This document shows positions 34,721-43,986 of a DNA stretch of 58,616 nucleotides, piece by piece. The stretch is taken from assembly GCA_022826195.1 (NCBI GenBank), contig JAJDVI010000064.1, forward strand, positions 1 to 58,616, in the 5' to 3' direction. The notes under the pieces are model-generated. The model ran no database searches. It worked only from the letters and a program-made list of their open reading frames with translations, and was not told the origin of the DNA. Each line of letters begins with the position of its first letter. The stretch's first letter is position 1. This DNA is from Acidobacteriota bacterium. GTDB taxonomy: Bacteria; Acidobacteriota; Vicinamibacteria; Marinacidobacterales; Marinacidobacteraceae. The position numbers and the translations under genes were made by a program.

Positions 34721-36258
34721 TCTTCTATTGCTCCTTCGGCGGCGTCCGCCTTGGCCGTCTCGCGGATCATGAGGAAGTAGGCGCGGACCAGGGGCCGGAG
34801 CCCGGTGGGGATCGGCCGGGTGCGGGAGACCGCCTCGTCGGCGTACTCGGAGAGCGAGCCCACGGAGTCGTAGGCGACGGTCGCCTCCTCGCGGCGGCTC
34901 TGCCGCTCGATCATCTGCTCGGGAACGGGCTCCTCGTCGAGGGGAGCGGGGATCGCCTCCATCTCGAGCTGGACCTCGAGGCTGGTCGCGTCGCCGAACA
35001 CCTCGGACTCGCCGCCCCCGCCGGGCCCGGTCATGTTCCCCGCCGGGCCGGCGTCCATCGGAATGGGCGCTCCCATCTGGCCCTCGGCGGCCATCATCTG
35101 CACCTGCCCCGAAAGGCCGGCCGCTCCCTGGGGCATTCCCGCGGCGGGTTCACCGCCTTCCCCCGCCTGTGGCTGTCCCCCTTCCCCGTCGCCGGGGAAG
35201 GGCATCTGCTGCGCATCGCCCTCGCCCTGGCCGTTCATGGCCTGGCCGTCCATCGCCTGCATGTTCTCGGCGAGCTGCTGCAGCGCTTCATCGGCGCTCA
35301 GTCCGGTCTCCATCAGCTCCATCATCTCCGCGGCGGCCGCGCTCAGCGCGTCGCCGTCCGCCCCCTGCTCGAGCGATTCGAGAAGCGCCTGGAGTTCTTC
35401 GGGAGTGTTGGCGGAGCGCATGGCCTCGGAAAGGCTCTCGAGCCATTCGGCGGCGGTGAGCGAGTCCGCGTCCATCGCCTCGGCAAGGCCCGCGAGCGCG
35501 GCGGAGACCTCCTCGCTCGTCTCCTGCAGGGCCCGCTCCTCCATCGCCGCCGTCAGCGCCGCCTGGAGCGCGTCCAGGTCGTCGCCGGATTCCTCCGGGA
35601 GCCGCAACTCGCCGGCCCTCAGCTCGGCGAGGATCTCCTCGGGCGAGCGGGCTTCCACCCGGGCGTCCGCGGCGTCCTCGAACGCGTCCGGCCCCGCCGC
35701 CGGGTCCTCGGCCGCCGGGTCGCCGCCCAGACTGTCGAGTCCGGCGGCGATCCGGGCCCGGAGCGCTTCGGAAACGAGCGGCCCGTGGGTCAACGGAAGG
35801 ATCACGGCCAGCGCCGCGAGCGCCGCGGTCGCCGCGATGCTCGCCCGGGGAACCTCGAAGGGAAGGAGCTCCGCGGCGTCGAGCTCGTCGGCGCGCTGCC
35901 GGGCGCGCTCGATCTGGTGGACTTCCCACGCGGTCGGCGACGACACGGCGGAGAACCACTGCGCGGACGAGAGTTCGTCGTGCAGCCCCCCCGCGCGGTC
36001 CCCGGCGGCGGCCGCTCTCCCGAGCCCGGCGCCGGCCCGGAGACCGGAGAAGCCCCGATAGAGGAGGGCGGCGACCCCCACGGACGCCACCAGCGCCGGA
36101 AGCCAGAGGATGCCGTCCCCCACGAGCCGCGGGAGGAAGAGCGCGAGCGCCACCGCTCCCGCCACGAAGGCGAACTCCCGCACCAGGCCCCGCACCCGCA
36201 GCCGGAGGTCCAGCCGCCGGACGAGATCGTGGAAGGGGAGTCGCGGAGAATCGTTCAA
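34717..36258 (-). CDS. DUF4175-like membrane protein of the MoxR operon
   Basis: A 513-residue protein. Two N-terminal helices (about 27-66) and a third near 147-166 precede a long soluble part: acidic coiled-coil helices (about 195-345), then a low-complexity Gly/Met/Gln-rich stretch (about 345-430) and a basic C-terminus. This architecture resembles the DUF4175-type gene often found at the head of MoxR/DUF58/BatA clusters, but the match is by layout rather than motif. It is first in the operon. Confidence 0.65.
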   Translation of the reverse strand: MNDSPRLPFHDLVRRLDLRLRVRGLVREFAFVAGAVALALFLPRLVGDGILWLPALVASVGVAALLYRGFSGLRAGAGLGRAAAAGDRAGGLHDELSSAQWFSAVSSPTAWEVHQIERARQRADELDAAELLPFEVPRASIAATAALAALAVILPLTHGPLVSEALRARIAAGLDSLGGDPAAEDPAAGPDAFEDAADARVEARSPEEILAELRAGELRLPEESGDDLDALQAALTAAMEERALQETSEEVSAALAGLAEAMDADSLTAAEWLESLSEAMRSANTPEELQALLESLEQGADGDALSAAAAEMMELMETGLSADEALQQLAENMQAMDGQAMNGQGEGDAQQMPFPGDGEGGQPQAGEGGEPAAGMPQGAAGLSGQVQMMAAEGQMGAPIPMDAGPAGNMTGPGGGGESEVFGDATSLEVQLEMEAIPAPLDEEPVPEQMIERQSRREEATVAYDSVGSLSEYADEAVSRTRPIPTGLRPLVRAYFLMIRETAKADAAEGAIEE

Positions 36259-36360
36259 GGGATCACGCTGCCCGCCGGACCCGCCGGCGGACAGAATTTG
36301 CGGAGTGTATTCGCTCGGGATTGCCTCTCGCCACTTCCGCGCCGGGAGCGGCGGCGCCGC

Positions 36361-37437
36361 TCAGGGCCGGCCGAACCGGACGCAATAGACCGGGGCGAGT
36401 TCCGCGGTCACCAGGTCCCACGAATCGCCGAGATCCTCGGAGATCCAGAGCGCTCCCGTGGTGGTGGCCATGGCGAGGACCGCTTCGCCGGGATGGACGT
36501 CGAGACCGTGGCGGTACACCACCGCGAAGGAATCGCCCTCGGGCAGCCCGCGCCCCACCGACTCCCAGTTCGCACCGCCGTCCCGGGTCCGCGCCACCAC
36601 CATCCGGCGGTCGACCGGGACCCGGCATTCGTCCTTGACCAGGGGCACGCTCCAGGCGATCCGCGGGTCGCCAGGATGGGCGGCGACCGCAAAGCCGAAC
36701 GCCGAAGGCGGCACGTCGAGGCTGGTCCAGGTCTCGCCGCCGTCGTCGGAGCGGAAGAAACCGTTGTGGTGCTGACACCAGATCCGGCGGCGATCCCCGT
36801 CGCACCAGGCGAGCCGGTGCGGATCCTGGATGGCGGGGTCCTCCCGCATCTCGGGCGGCATGTACTCCGCGAACATGCCCTCGGTCCGTACCCGCCAGGA
36901 TTCGCCGGCGTCCTCGCTGATCCAGACGCCGCCGCAGGAAACCCCGGCAACGACCCGCTTGCCGTCCGGGGCAACCAGCACCGAGTGGATCCCGGGATGC
37001 GGATAACCGCCGCCGAACCACCGCTCGCGGCTCGGCTGGTTCCAAAGCGCCTCGTTCACGGCCCAGGCACGGCCTCCGTCATCCGAACGGAAGAGTCCGC
37101 CGGGGATGGTTCCGCACCAGAGCGAACCGGGATCGGGCCCGGCGGGTTCGAGGCACCAGAGGAGATCCACCGACGGCGCCTTCTCCGCCGAGGTCTCCTG
37201 TTTCGCGTAGGCGGGCGCGGGCAGCTCGGTGAACGAGGCGCCGCCGTCTTCCGACACCCGGAGCTTGACGCCGAAGTGCCCCAGGTTGAGCGCCGCGTAG
37301 AGCCGGCCGTCCCGGGGGTCGGGCAGCAACTGGGAGACCGGGTCCCCGATGAAGGCGGTGCGTTCGCAGCGCCAGTCGCCCTTGCCGAACCGGCGGAAGG
37401 CCAGGTAGCCCTTGCGGGTGCCGAGGTGAAGCAGCAC
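36361..37437 (-). CDS. BNR/sialidase-like beta-propeller protein
   Basis: About 358 residues from GTG 37437, which begins VLLHLGTRKGYLAFR, a conserved start in this family; upstream in-frame codons are shadow sequence from the MoaD-like gene. At least five Asp-box-like blades are seen: RVSEDGGASFTEL, FRSDDGGRAW, WISEDAGESWRV, FRSDDGGETWTSL, WISEDLGDSWDL. No sialidase arginine triad or catalytic aspartate is evident, and there is no signal peptide, so it is probably a cytoplasmic propeller of unknown role. It starts 11 nt after the MoaD/ThiS-like gene. I recall the same pairing in other bacteria. Confidence 0.82.
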   Translation of the reverse strand: MLLHLGTRKGYLAFRRFGKGDWRCERTAFIGDPVSQLLPDPRDGRLYAALNLGHFGVKLRVSEDGGASFTELPAPAYAKQETSAEKAPSVDLLWCLEPAGPDPGSLWCGTIPGGLFRSDDGGRAWAVNEALWNQPSRERWFGGGYPHPGIHSVLVAPDGKRVVAGVSCGGVWISEDAGESWRVRTEGMFAEYMPPEMREDPAIQDPHRLAWCDGDRRRIWCQHHNGFFRSDDGGETWTSLDVPPSAFGFAVAAHPGDPRIAWSVPLVKDECRVPVDRRMVVARTRDGGANWESVGRGLPEGDSFAVVYRHGLDVHPGEAVLAMATTTGALWISEDLGDSWDLVTAELAPVYCVRFGRP

Positions 37438-37447
37438 GGGGTCCCGC

Positions 37448-37717
37448 CTATCCGCCCGACAGCGCCTGCATGACGTGGATCTCCGCACCCTCTCCGACCG
37501 CATCGCCAAGCGCGGTCCGGTCCCGAACGGGCCGGCCGTCCACGTAGATCGCGACGTGGGTGCGGAGGCGCCCCTGATCGTCGAGGACGTAGGAGCGAAG
37601 GCCGGGGTTGTCGCGAAACACCCGGGAAAGCGCGTCCGACACCGTGTGGCCCTCGACCTCGGTGCTATCTACGCGCAGGTGGCGCCGAAGGTTCGGTGTG
37701 AAATGAACGGACGGCAT
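37448..37717 (-). CDS. MoaD/ThiS-like ubiquitin-fold protein
   Basis: An 89-residue beta-grasp protein, MPSVHFTPNLRRHLRV... to the C-terminal ALSGG. The Gly-Gly end is the adenylation/thiocarboxylation site in MoaD and ThiS sulfur carriers. The start ATG at 37717 fits family length; an open frame upstream is not conserved-looking. No MoaE, ThiF or ThiG neighbour is present, so a role in molybdopterin or thiazole synthesis is not supported by context. Paired with the BNR propeller. Confidence 0.85.
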   Translation of the reverse strand: MPSVHFTPNLRRHLRVDSTEVEGHTVSDALSRVFRDNPGLRSYVLDDQGRLRTHVAIYVDGRPVRDRTALGDAVGEGAEIHVMQALSGG

Positions 37718-37766
37718 GCAGCGAAGCCGGACGTGGGAAACCGGGGCGGGAACGAAAAGCGGGTCG

Positions 37767-38639
37767 CTAGAACGGAGCCCCCCCGGCGCGGAGGCGCTCG
37801 GCGAGTCCGCGCGCCGCTTCCTGGACCCTGGCCTGGTTCTCCGGCCCGAACCGGAGCAGGTGCTTGCTCGCGTCATCCAGATCCTCCAGGGCGGGATCGC
37901 GGTACTCGTAGCGCATGACCTGCTCGTCGAGCAGGACGGGCGGCTCGGGCATCGGGACCGCCCCGATCCGGTCGAGCGCCTCGAGCAGCGCCCCCGCGAA
38001 CGTCCGGTCGGGACGGCCCAGCTCGGCGTAGGCGGCGTCGAGGATCGGCAGCACCTCCCGGATCACCCGGGCCATCCCCGGGCTGTCGGCTCCCTCCAGC
38101 GCGGCCGCGACCGCGTCGTAGCGGGCGAACGCGGCCGGATGGACGTGGAGCTCTTCCCCGTCCCCGCCGGCGCGGAAAGAACCGGTGGGCGAAAGCGCGG
38201 CCAGCGCCCGCCGGGGCGAAATCCCGTCGGCGACGTTGTCCGTGGCCATGGCGATGCGCCGCGCCAGGTCGTCGCCGAGGAGCCACGCCAGCGCGTCGGG
38301 ATTGTCGGTGATCGCCGCGAACAGCGACCGGAGGAAGGGATCGCTCGCGTCAAGGGCCGGCAGCGCCGGCTCGGGCTCCTCCTCCACGACGGGTTCGGGT
38401 TCGGCCTCCACCACCGGCGGAGGCGGCGGGGGAGGCTTGCCCGGCCCGTAGACGAAGTACCAGACTCCGGCGCCGGCCGCGACCAGGAGAGCGATGACGG
38501 CCGCGAGAATCGTGTTGCGCCGGTTCCCGTCCGAAACGGACTCGACCGTTTCCGCAACCGCGGCTCCGCCCTCGTCGGGGTCTTCGCCCCAGGCGTCCTC
38601 TTCCTCGATCTCGTCCGCCCGCACTTCGTCGTCTGGCAT
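37767..38639 (-). CDS. DUF3014 membrane-anchored protein
   Basis: A 290-residue protein from ATG 38639. An acidic N-terminus (EIEEEDAWGEDPDEGG) is followed by one helix (about 43-62) and a poly-proline linker. The DUF3014 domain begins LPALDASDPFLRSL and ends DLDDASKHLLRFGPENQARV. Probably anchored in the inner membrane with the domain in the periplasm. Function unknown. Single gene. Confidence 0.85.
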   Translation of the reverse strand: MPDDEVRADEIEEEDAWGEDPDEGGAAVAETVESVSDGNRRNTILAAVIALLVAAGAGVWYFVYGPGKPPPPPPPVVEAEPEPVVEEEPEPALPALDASDPFLRSLFAAITDNPDALAWLLGDDLARRIAMATDNVADGISPRRALAALSPTGSFRAGGDGEELHVHPAAFARYDAVAAALEGADSPGMARVIREVLPILDAAYAELGRPDRTFAGALLEALDRIGAVPMPEPPVLLDEQVMRYEYRDPALEDLDDASKHLLRFGPENQARVQEAARGLAERLRAGGAPF

Positions 38640-38872
38640 CGTCGTACTCCCGGAATCAGCGGTCGCCACCGCCCGAATCAAGCCGCTGCGATGCAACGGA
38701 TCATACCGTTCGGGAGGCGCCGCGAACGCCGATTCGCCCGGCGCCGCGCGGATTCCCGGGAAGATCGGCGTCCCGGCGGGGAGACCGGCGGACGCGGTCC
38801 CCTGCGGCGGCCGAGGACTATCATGGAAGGCGGCGGGAGTTCCCAGTCCTTGTTCCGAAAACCCCCCGGACG

Positions 38873-39052
38873 ATGATCCGGATCCGCAACGTCGCTATCG
38901 TGGCGGTGCTCGCCACGGTGATCTACGCGCTGATCCCGGCCGCCCGGAAGGCGCGGTTCCTTGACAAGCTCCGGGAATTCGGACGGGCCCTGGTGCTCTC
39001 GCTCATCCTCTACTGGCTGCTCATCCTCGGCCGCGCGTACTTCGCGGGGTAG
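38873..39052 (+). CDS. Small membrane protein (59 residues)
   Basis: [20 protein letters not shown], then a basic loop [17 protein letters not shown], then [21 protein letters not shown]: two hydrophobic helices joined by a positively charged loop. The frame opens at ATG 38873 and closes at TAG 39050-39052. Codon use is typical of its neighbours (strong G/C in third position), which favours a real gene. No family recognised. The 233-bp gap before it holds no other gene that I can see. Confidence 0.6.
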   Translation: MIRIRNVAIVAVLATVIYALIPAARKARFLDKLREFGRALVLSLILYWLLILGRAYFAG

Positions 39053-39083
39053 CCGCTTACCGCCGAGCCCATCCAAAGACACC

Positions 39084-39506
39084 ATGACCAAACCCGGAAG
39101 GATCGAGAAGACAAGCGCGGAATGGCGCGCCCAACTGACCCCGGAACAGTTCGCCGTCACCCGCCGCGGCGCCACCGAGCCGGCGTTCACCGGGGCCCAC
39201 TACGGGAACCGCGCCGACGGGGAGTACCGGTGCGTCTGCTGCGGAGCGCTGCTTTTCTCGTCGAAGGACAAGTACGACTCCGGGAGCGGCTGGCCGAGCT
39301 TCACGCGGCCCGCGGACCGGGAAGCGACCGCCACCTCGGTGGACCGCAGTCTGGGCATGGTGCGCACCGAGGCCGCCTGCGCACGTTGCGACGCGCATCT
39401 CGGGCACGTGTTCCCGGACGGGCCGCCACAGGACACCGGCGAGCGCTGGTGCATCAACTCGGCCGCCCTCGACTTCCGCAGCTCGGAAGGTGGCGACGAT
39501 CGCTGA
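39084..39506 (+). CDS. msrB: Peptide-methionine (R)-S-oxide reductase
   Basis: A 140-residue MsrB that reduces methionine-R-sulfoxide. Zinc cysteines are C50/C53 (YRCVCCG) and C99/C102 (CARC). The catalytic residue is C123 in [10 protein letters not shown], an ordinary cysteine and not selenocysteine. Substrate-site landmarks DSGSGWPSF and HLGHVFPDG are intact. The start ATG at 39084 gives the usual family length. It overlaps the TSUP permease by 17 nt. Confidence 0.95.
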   Translation: MTKPGRIEKTSAEWRAQLTPEQFAVTRRGATEPAFTGAHYGNRADGEYRCVCCGALLFSSKDKYDSGSGWPSFTRPADREATATSVDRSLGMVRTEAACARCDAHLGHVFPDGPPQDTGERWCINSAALDFRSSEGGDDR

Positions 39507-40242
39507 CCCGGTCCTCGCCGCCCTGCTGCTGATTCCGGCGGGCTTCGTCGCCGGTGCGCTCAACACCGTCGCCGGCGGCGGATCGTTCCTCACCCTGCCG
39601 CTGCTGATCCTGCTGGGGCTGCCCCATACCGTCGCCAACGGCACCAACCGGCTCGCGATCCTGATCCAGACCGCCGGCGCCACGGCCGCCTTCCGCCGCG
39701 CCGACGTGTTGCCGGTGGGCGTGCTGGTGCGGCTGGGTCTCGCGGCGATCCTCGGCGCGGGCCTGGGCAGCACCCTGGCGGTGCACGTGGGGGAGACGGT
39801 CTTCCTGCGCTTCCTGTCCATCGTCATGGTGCTGTTCACGCTGTTTCCGCTCCTCCACGTCGGTGCGCGAACGAGCGAGGGGCCGCCCCGAAACGGGATC
39901 GGACTCCTCGCGGGATTCGTGGTCGTGGGGTTTTACGGCGGTTTCGTGCAGGCCGGGGTCGGGTTCCTGTCGCTCGGCGCCACCAGTTGGGCGGGGTACG
40001 GCCTGGTGGCCGGGAACGCCATCAAGGTGGCCTGCATCTTCCTGTTCTCCATCGTGTCGCTCTCGGTGTTCGCCGCGAACGGCGCCGTGGACTGGAGGGT
40101 CGGCGTGGCGCTCGGCATCGGGACCCTCGCCGGGGCCCTCGTCGGGGCCCGGCTGACCCTGCGAGCCGGCGACCGGATCCTTCGCTTCGTGGTGGCCGCC
40201 GCGACCCTCACCTTCGCGGTCGCCCTGTGGCTCAGGACGTGA
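39490..40242 (+). CDS. TSUP-family (TauE/SafE) permease
   Basis: A 250-residue inner-membrane protein beginning at GTG 39490 within msrB. Seven to eight hydrophobic helices include the signature [21 protein letters not shown] and [18 protein letters not shown], and a second-half repeat [14 protein letters not shown]. TauE/SafE proteins export or import sulfite, sulfoacetate and related sulfur anions. Its position between msrB and metX suggests transport of a sulfur compound. The stop overlaps metX as GTGA. Confidence 0.9.
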   Translation: MATIADPVLAALLLIPAGFVAGALNTVAGGGSFLTLPLLILLGLPHTVANGTNRLAILIQTAGATAAFRRADVLPVGVLVRLGLAAILGAGLGSTLAVHVGETVFLRFLSIVMVLFTLFPLLHVGARTSEGPPRNGIGLLAGFVVVGFYGGFVQAGVGFLSLGATSWAGYGLVAGNAIKVACIFLFSIVSLSVFAANGAVDWRVGVALGIGTLAGALVGARLTLRAGDRILRFVVAAATLTFAVALWLRT

Positions 40243-41450
40243 ACCCGGACGCGGGACGTCCGCGGCGGGAGCCGTGGGAGATCCCGGCGAACGCCACTCC
40301 CCACCGCCGGCTGCGTCTGACCCCGCCGGGCCCCTTCACGCTGGAGAGCGGCGCCGTGCTGCCCGAGCTGGAGATCGCCTGCGAGACCTGGGGCGAGCGC
40401 GACCCGGACGGCGGGAACACCGTGCTGATCTGCCCGGCGCTCTCCGCCGACGCGCACGCGGCCGGGCGCGGCGGAGGGGTGGAGTCGGCGGTGGACGGGT
40501 TCGGGGCCGAACGCGGCGCCGGGAACGCGGGACTCGGCTGGTGGGACCCCATGATCGGACCCGGCAAGGCGTTCGACACCGACCGGTTTCACGTGGTCTG
40601 CATGAGCCTCCTGGGCGGGTGCGGCGGCACGACCGGCCCACCCAGCTCGAATCCGGACACCGGGCGTCCCTACGGGGCGGACTTCCCGGCGATCACGGTG
40701 GGAGACATCGTCCGGGCTTCCCGCGCCGGGCTCCACCAACTCGGAGTCCGCCGGCTGCGGGGAATCTCGGGCGGCTCCCTCGGCGGGATGCAGGCGTTCG
40801 AATGGGCGGCCGCGTTTCCGGAGGAGGTGGACGCCATCGTTTCCGTCGCGAGCACCCCCGGCCTCTCGGCCCAGGGGATCGGCTGGAACTGGGTCGCGCG
40901 GAGCGCGATCACGGGCGACCCGGCCTGGCGCGGCGGCCGCTACGCCGAGGAAGGAACCCGGCCGGTCCACGGCCTCGCCACCGCCCGCATGGTGGGGCAC
41001 CTGACCTACCTGTCGGCGCCGGGCATGGAGACGAAGTTCGGGCGCCGCCTCCAGGAGCGGCGTGTTTTCGCCGGCGACCTCCGGGCGGCGGACTTCCAGG
41101 TCGAGTCCTACCTGGTCCACCAGGCCGCGAAGTTCAACCGCCGCTTCGACGCGAACGCGTACCTGTTCCTCTCCTACGCGCTCACGCGGTTCGATCTCGC
41201 GGAGCGCCACGGCGGCGGCGATCTCGAGGCGGCGGTGGAACGGTTCCGCTGCCGCACCCTGCTCCTCTCCTTCTCCTCGGATTGGCTATACCCTTCCGGC
41301 GATTCCCGAAGACTCGCGGCCGCGCTCGAAGCCCGCCGGAAGAGCGTGGTCCACCACGAGATCGAAACGACCTACGGACATGACTCCTTCCTCCTGGAGG
41401 CGGGCCGCATGACTCCCCTGGTTCGCGGGTTCCTGAGTCCGGAGAGGTAG
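40239..41450 (+). CDS. metX: Homoserine O-acetyltransferase (alpha/beta-hydrolase fold)
   Basis: A 403-residue acyltransferase that activates L-homoserine with acetyl- or succinyl-CoA as the first committed step of methionine synthesis. GTG start at 40239. The nucleophile is S180 in ISGGSLGGMQAFEWA; the other triad residues are D in FSSDWLYP and H in TYGHDSF. GGCGGTTGPPSSNPDTGRPYG is the typical oxyanion region. Acetyl versus succinyl specificity cannot be set from these motifs. metY follows 8 nt later. Confidence 0.92.
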   Translation: MNPDAGRPRREPWEIPANATPHRRLRLTPPGPFTLESGAVLPELEIACETWGERDPDGGNTVLICPALSADAHAAGRGGGVESAVDGFGAERGAGNAGLGWWDPMIGPGKAFDTDRFHVVCMSLLGGCGGTTGPPSSNPDTGRPYGADFPAITVGDIVRASRAGLHQLGVRRLRGISGGSLGGMQAFEWAAAFPEEVDAIVSVASTPGLSAQGIGWNWVARSAITGDPAWRGGRYAEEGTRPVHGLATARMVGHLTYLSAPGMETKFGRRLQERRVFAGDLRAADFQVESYLVHQAAKFNRRFDANAYLFLSYALTRFDLAERHGGGDLEAAVERFRCRTLLLSFSSDWLYPSGDSRRLAAALEARRKSVVHHEIETTYGHDSFLLEAGRMTPLVRGFLSPER

Positions 41451-41457
41451 ACGCGCC

Positions 41458-42816
41458 ATGAGCGAAAAGGAAGTCGGCGCCGAGACCCGCGAGTTCGGTT
41501 TCGCCACCCGGGCGGTGCATGCCGGCGCCCGGCCCGAGCCGCACAGCGGGGCGCGCGCCACGCCCATCTTCCAGACCACCAGCTACGTGTTCGAGGACCC
41601 CGAGGCCGCGGCGGCCTATTTCAACCTGCAGGAATACGGGAACACGTACTCGCGGATCATGAACCCCACCGTGGCCGCGTTCGAGGAGCGCATCGCGAAC
41701 CTCGAGGGCGGGGTGGGCGCGGTCGCCTTCGCCTCCGGACTCGCGGCCCAGGCGGGCGCCTTCTTCACCGCGCTCCAGCCCGGTGACCACGTGGTCGCAT
41801 CCCGGGCCCTCTATGGCGGCACCCTCACCCAGCTCAAGCACCTCGAACGCAAACTGGGGTTCGAGGTCACGTTCGTGGACCCGGACGACCCCGGCAACTG
41901 GGAGGAAGCCGTCCGTCCCGAAACCCGGCTGTTCTTCGGCGAGACGATCGGCAACCCCGGCGGCAACGTCCTCGACATCGAGGCCGTCGCGGCGATCGCG
42001 CACCGCCACGGGGTGCCGCTGATGGTGGACAGCACGTTCGCGACCCCCTACCTCTGCCGGCCCCTCGAGTGGGGCGCCGACATCGTGGTCCACTCGACGA
42101 CGAAGTTCATCGGCGGCCACGGGAACAGCATCGGCGGGGTGGTGGTCGAGTCGGGGCGGTTCCCCTGGGACAACGGCAAGTTTCCGGGAATCGCGGACCC
42201 GTCGCCGGCCTACCACGGCCTCGCGTTTCAGGCGACCTTCGGCGAGTACGGATTCCTGATGAAGCTCCGCGCCGAGACGCTGCGGGACCTCGGGGCCTGC
42301 ATGTCCCCGTTCAACGCCTTCCTCTTCGGGCTGGGCGCCGAGACGCTGCCGCTCAGGATGGAACGGCACGCGGCGAACGCGCTCGAGGTGGCGACCTTCC
42401 TGACGGGCAGGCCCGAAGTCGCGACGGTGGCGCACCCGGGACTCCCCGGGAGCCGCTACGCCGGGCTGGTGGCGAAGTACCTGCCCCGGGGAGCGGGCGC
42501 GGTGTTCTCGTTCGACCTGAAGGGAGGGCGCGCGGCGGGAGCGCGGTTCATCCGCGAACTCAACCTCTTCTCCCATCTCGCGAACGTCGGCGACGCGAAG
42601 AGCCTGGTGATCCATCCGGCGAGCACCACCCACCGGCAGCTCGACGACGAGGAACTCCGGGGCGCCGGGATCTCGCCGGGCACGATCCGCCTCTCGGTCG
42701 GCATCGAAGACCCGCGGGACCTGATCTGGGACCTGACCCGCGGCCTCGAAGCGGCCGCCGGGACCGGGACCGACGACGAAACCCCCACCGGGGAAACCAT
42801 GGCATGTTCTCTGTAA
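41458..42816 (+). CDS. metY: O-acetylhomoserine sulfhydrylase-type PLP enzyme
   Basis: A 452-residue Cys/Met-metabolism PLP enzyme. The PLP lysine is K216 in VVHSTTKFIGGHG; FATRAVHAGARPEP at the N-terminus, SRIMNPT and a GYGNTYSR-like segment are typical. It makes homocysteine from O-acylhomoserine and sulfide, completing direct sulfhydrylation with metX. Length fits OAH sulfhydrylases rather than cystathionine gamma-synthases (usually about 380-400). The CoA-binding gene overlaps its end by 13 nt. Confidence 0.92.
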   Translation: MSEKEVGAETREFGFATRAVHAGARPEPHSGARATPIFQTTSYVFEDPEAAAAYFNLQEYGNTYSRIMNPTVAAFEERIANLEGGVGAVAFASGLAAQAGAFFTALQPGDHVVASRALYGGTLTQLKHLERKLGFEVTFVDPDDPGNWEEAVRPETRLFFGETIGNPGGNVLDIEAVAAIAHRHGVPLMVDSTFATPYLCRPLEWGADIVVHSTTKFIGGHGNSIGGVVVESGRFPWDNGKFPGIADPSPAYHGLAFQATFGEYGFLMKLRAETLRDLGACMSPFNAFLFGLGAETLPLRMERHAANALEVATFLTGRPEVATVAHPGLPGSRYAGLVAKYLPRGAGAVFSFDLKGGRAAGARFIRELNLFSHLANVGDAKSLVIHPASTTHRQLDDEELRGAGISPGTIRLSVGIEDPRDLIWDLTRGLEAAAGTGTDDETPTGETMACSL

Positions 42817-43328
42817 TCGCTTGCGAACTTCCACCGCCGCTGCCCGCGGACGGTTCGGGGCCGGACCTCGGCCGGTACCAGGACGCCGGGACCATCCGCC
42901 GGCTGCTGACGTCCGCCCGGACGGTGGCCGTGGTCGGCCTCTCGCCGAAGGAACTGCGCGCCAGCTACTTCGTCGGCTTCTACCTGCAGCGGAACGGATA
43001 CCGGGTGATCCCCGTAAACCCGCGGGAACCGGAGATCCTGGGAGAGAAGTGCTATCCGAGCGTCGCGGCCATCGAGGAACCGGTGGACATCGTCAACGTG
43101 TTCCGGGCTCCGGCAGCGGTCCCCGGCATCGTCGAGGAGTGCGCCGGCCGCGCGAAGGCGATCTGGCTGCAATACGGAGTCATCCACGCGGAGGCGGCCG
43201 AACGGGCCCGCGAACTCGGGATTGAGGTGGTCATGGACCGCTGCATGAAGGTGGAGCACGCCCGGCACCTGGGGCGGCTCCACTGGCTCGGATTCACGAC
43301 CCGCCGCATCACCGCGCGACGGGGGTAG
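42804..43328 (+). CDS. CoA-binding-domain protein
   Basis: A 174-residue protein starting at ATG 42804 inside metY. TVAVVGLSPKELRASYFVGFYLQRNGYRVIPVNP is a Rossmann-like CoA-binding domain; DIVNVFRAP and AIWLQYGVIHAEAAERARE complete the fold, with VVMDRCMKVEHAR near the end. Family members bind CoA or acyl-CoA without known enzymatic activity. Coupling to metX/metY hints at a role in acyl-CoA sensing or supply for homoserine acylation. Confidence 0.88.
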   Translation: MFSVIACELPPPLPADGSGPDLGRYQDAGTIRRLLTSARTVAVVGLSPKELRASYFVGFYLQRNGYRVIPVNPREPEILGEKCYPSVAAIEEPVDIVNVFRAPAAVPGIVEECAGRAKAIWLQYGVIHAEAAERARELGIEVVMDRCMKVEHARHLGRLHWLGFTTRRITARRG

Positions 43329-43359
43329 CCGCGGTCTCCCGACGCTTCGCCGCGAGCCC

Positions 43360-43986
43360 ATGCCGAAGAAGAACGGAACGGTGTCCGCCGACTCGACGAT
43401 CCTCCGGCAGTTCGTGGCGCGGCCCCGCGAGATCGGCGCCGTCTGGCGCAGTTCGCCGGCGCTCGGCATCGCCATGGCGGAAGCGGTCCGCTGGCCGGAA
43501 GAGGCCGCCGTGGTCGAAGCCGGGCCGGGTGACGGCGCCATCACCGAACACCTGCTCGCGGCGAAGCCTGCCGAGACTCCGTTTCTGGCCGTCGAACTCA
43601 ACCAGACGTGCGCTCACGAACTCGCGCGCCGCCTGCCCGGCCTCCGGATCGTCGTGGACGACCTGGCGAACCTCTGCTCCATCTGCGCCCGCGAGAAGGT
43701 GGGCGAGGTGGGCGCGGTCGTCGCGACGCTGCCCTGGTCGGTCGTTCCGGAAGACAAACAGACCGAGATGCTGGAGGCGATCCTGGAAACGCTGGGCTCC
43801 GATGGCCAGTTGCTCTTCTACATCTATATCCAGGCGCTGCCGTTCTGGCGCCGTTCGCCTTTCGCCAGGCGACTCCAGGAGAGTTTCGAAACCATCGAGC
43901 ACGGATCCGTCGTCTGGAAGAACGTGCCCCCGGCGGTCGTCTTCTCGTGCCGGGGACTCCGCCGGGCCCCGGGTCACGCGCGTTAG
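43360..43986 (+). CDS. Class I SAM-dependent methyltransferase
   Basis: A 208-residue methyltransferase. Motif I is AAVVEAGPGDGAITEHLL; DDLANL and VATLPWSVVP follow as later SAM-fold motifs. The overall pattern resembles phosphatidylethanolamine N-methyltransferase (PmtA-like) or rRNA adenine dimethylase relatives; the FYIYIQALPFWRRSPFARRL stretch with basic residues fits membrane-lipid methylation better. Substrate uncertain. Convergent with mnmA, 4-nt overlap. Confidence 0.8.
   Translation: MPKKNGTVSADSTILRQFVARPREIGAVWRSSPALGIAMAEAVRWPEEAAVVEAGPGDGAITEHLLAAKPAETPFLAVELNQTCAHELARRLPGLRIVVDDLANLCSICAREKVGEVGAVVATLPWSVVPEDKQTEMLEAILETLGSDGQLLFYIYIQALPFWRRSPFARRLQESFETIEHGSVVWKNVPPAVVFSCRGLRRAPGHAR

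Noticed and set aside
34702..37473. A 923-codon plus-strand frame opposite the MoxR operon head and BNR propeller
   Set aside because: Same kind of shadow; the minus-strand frames carry recognisable domains.
39084..39506. Possible second selenoprotein (msrB)
   Set aside because: The catalytic position is TGC (C123) in [10 protein letters not shown] and the frame has no internal TGA.
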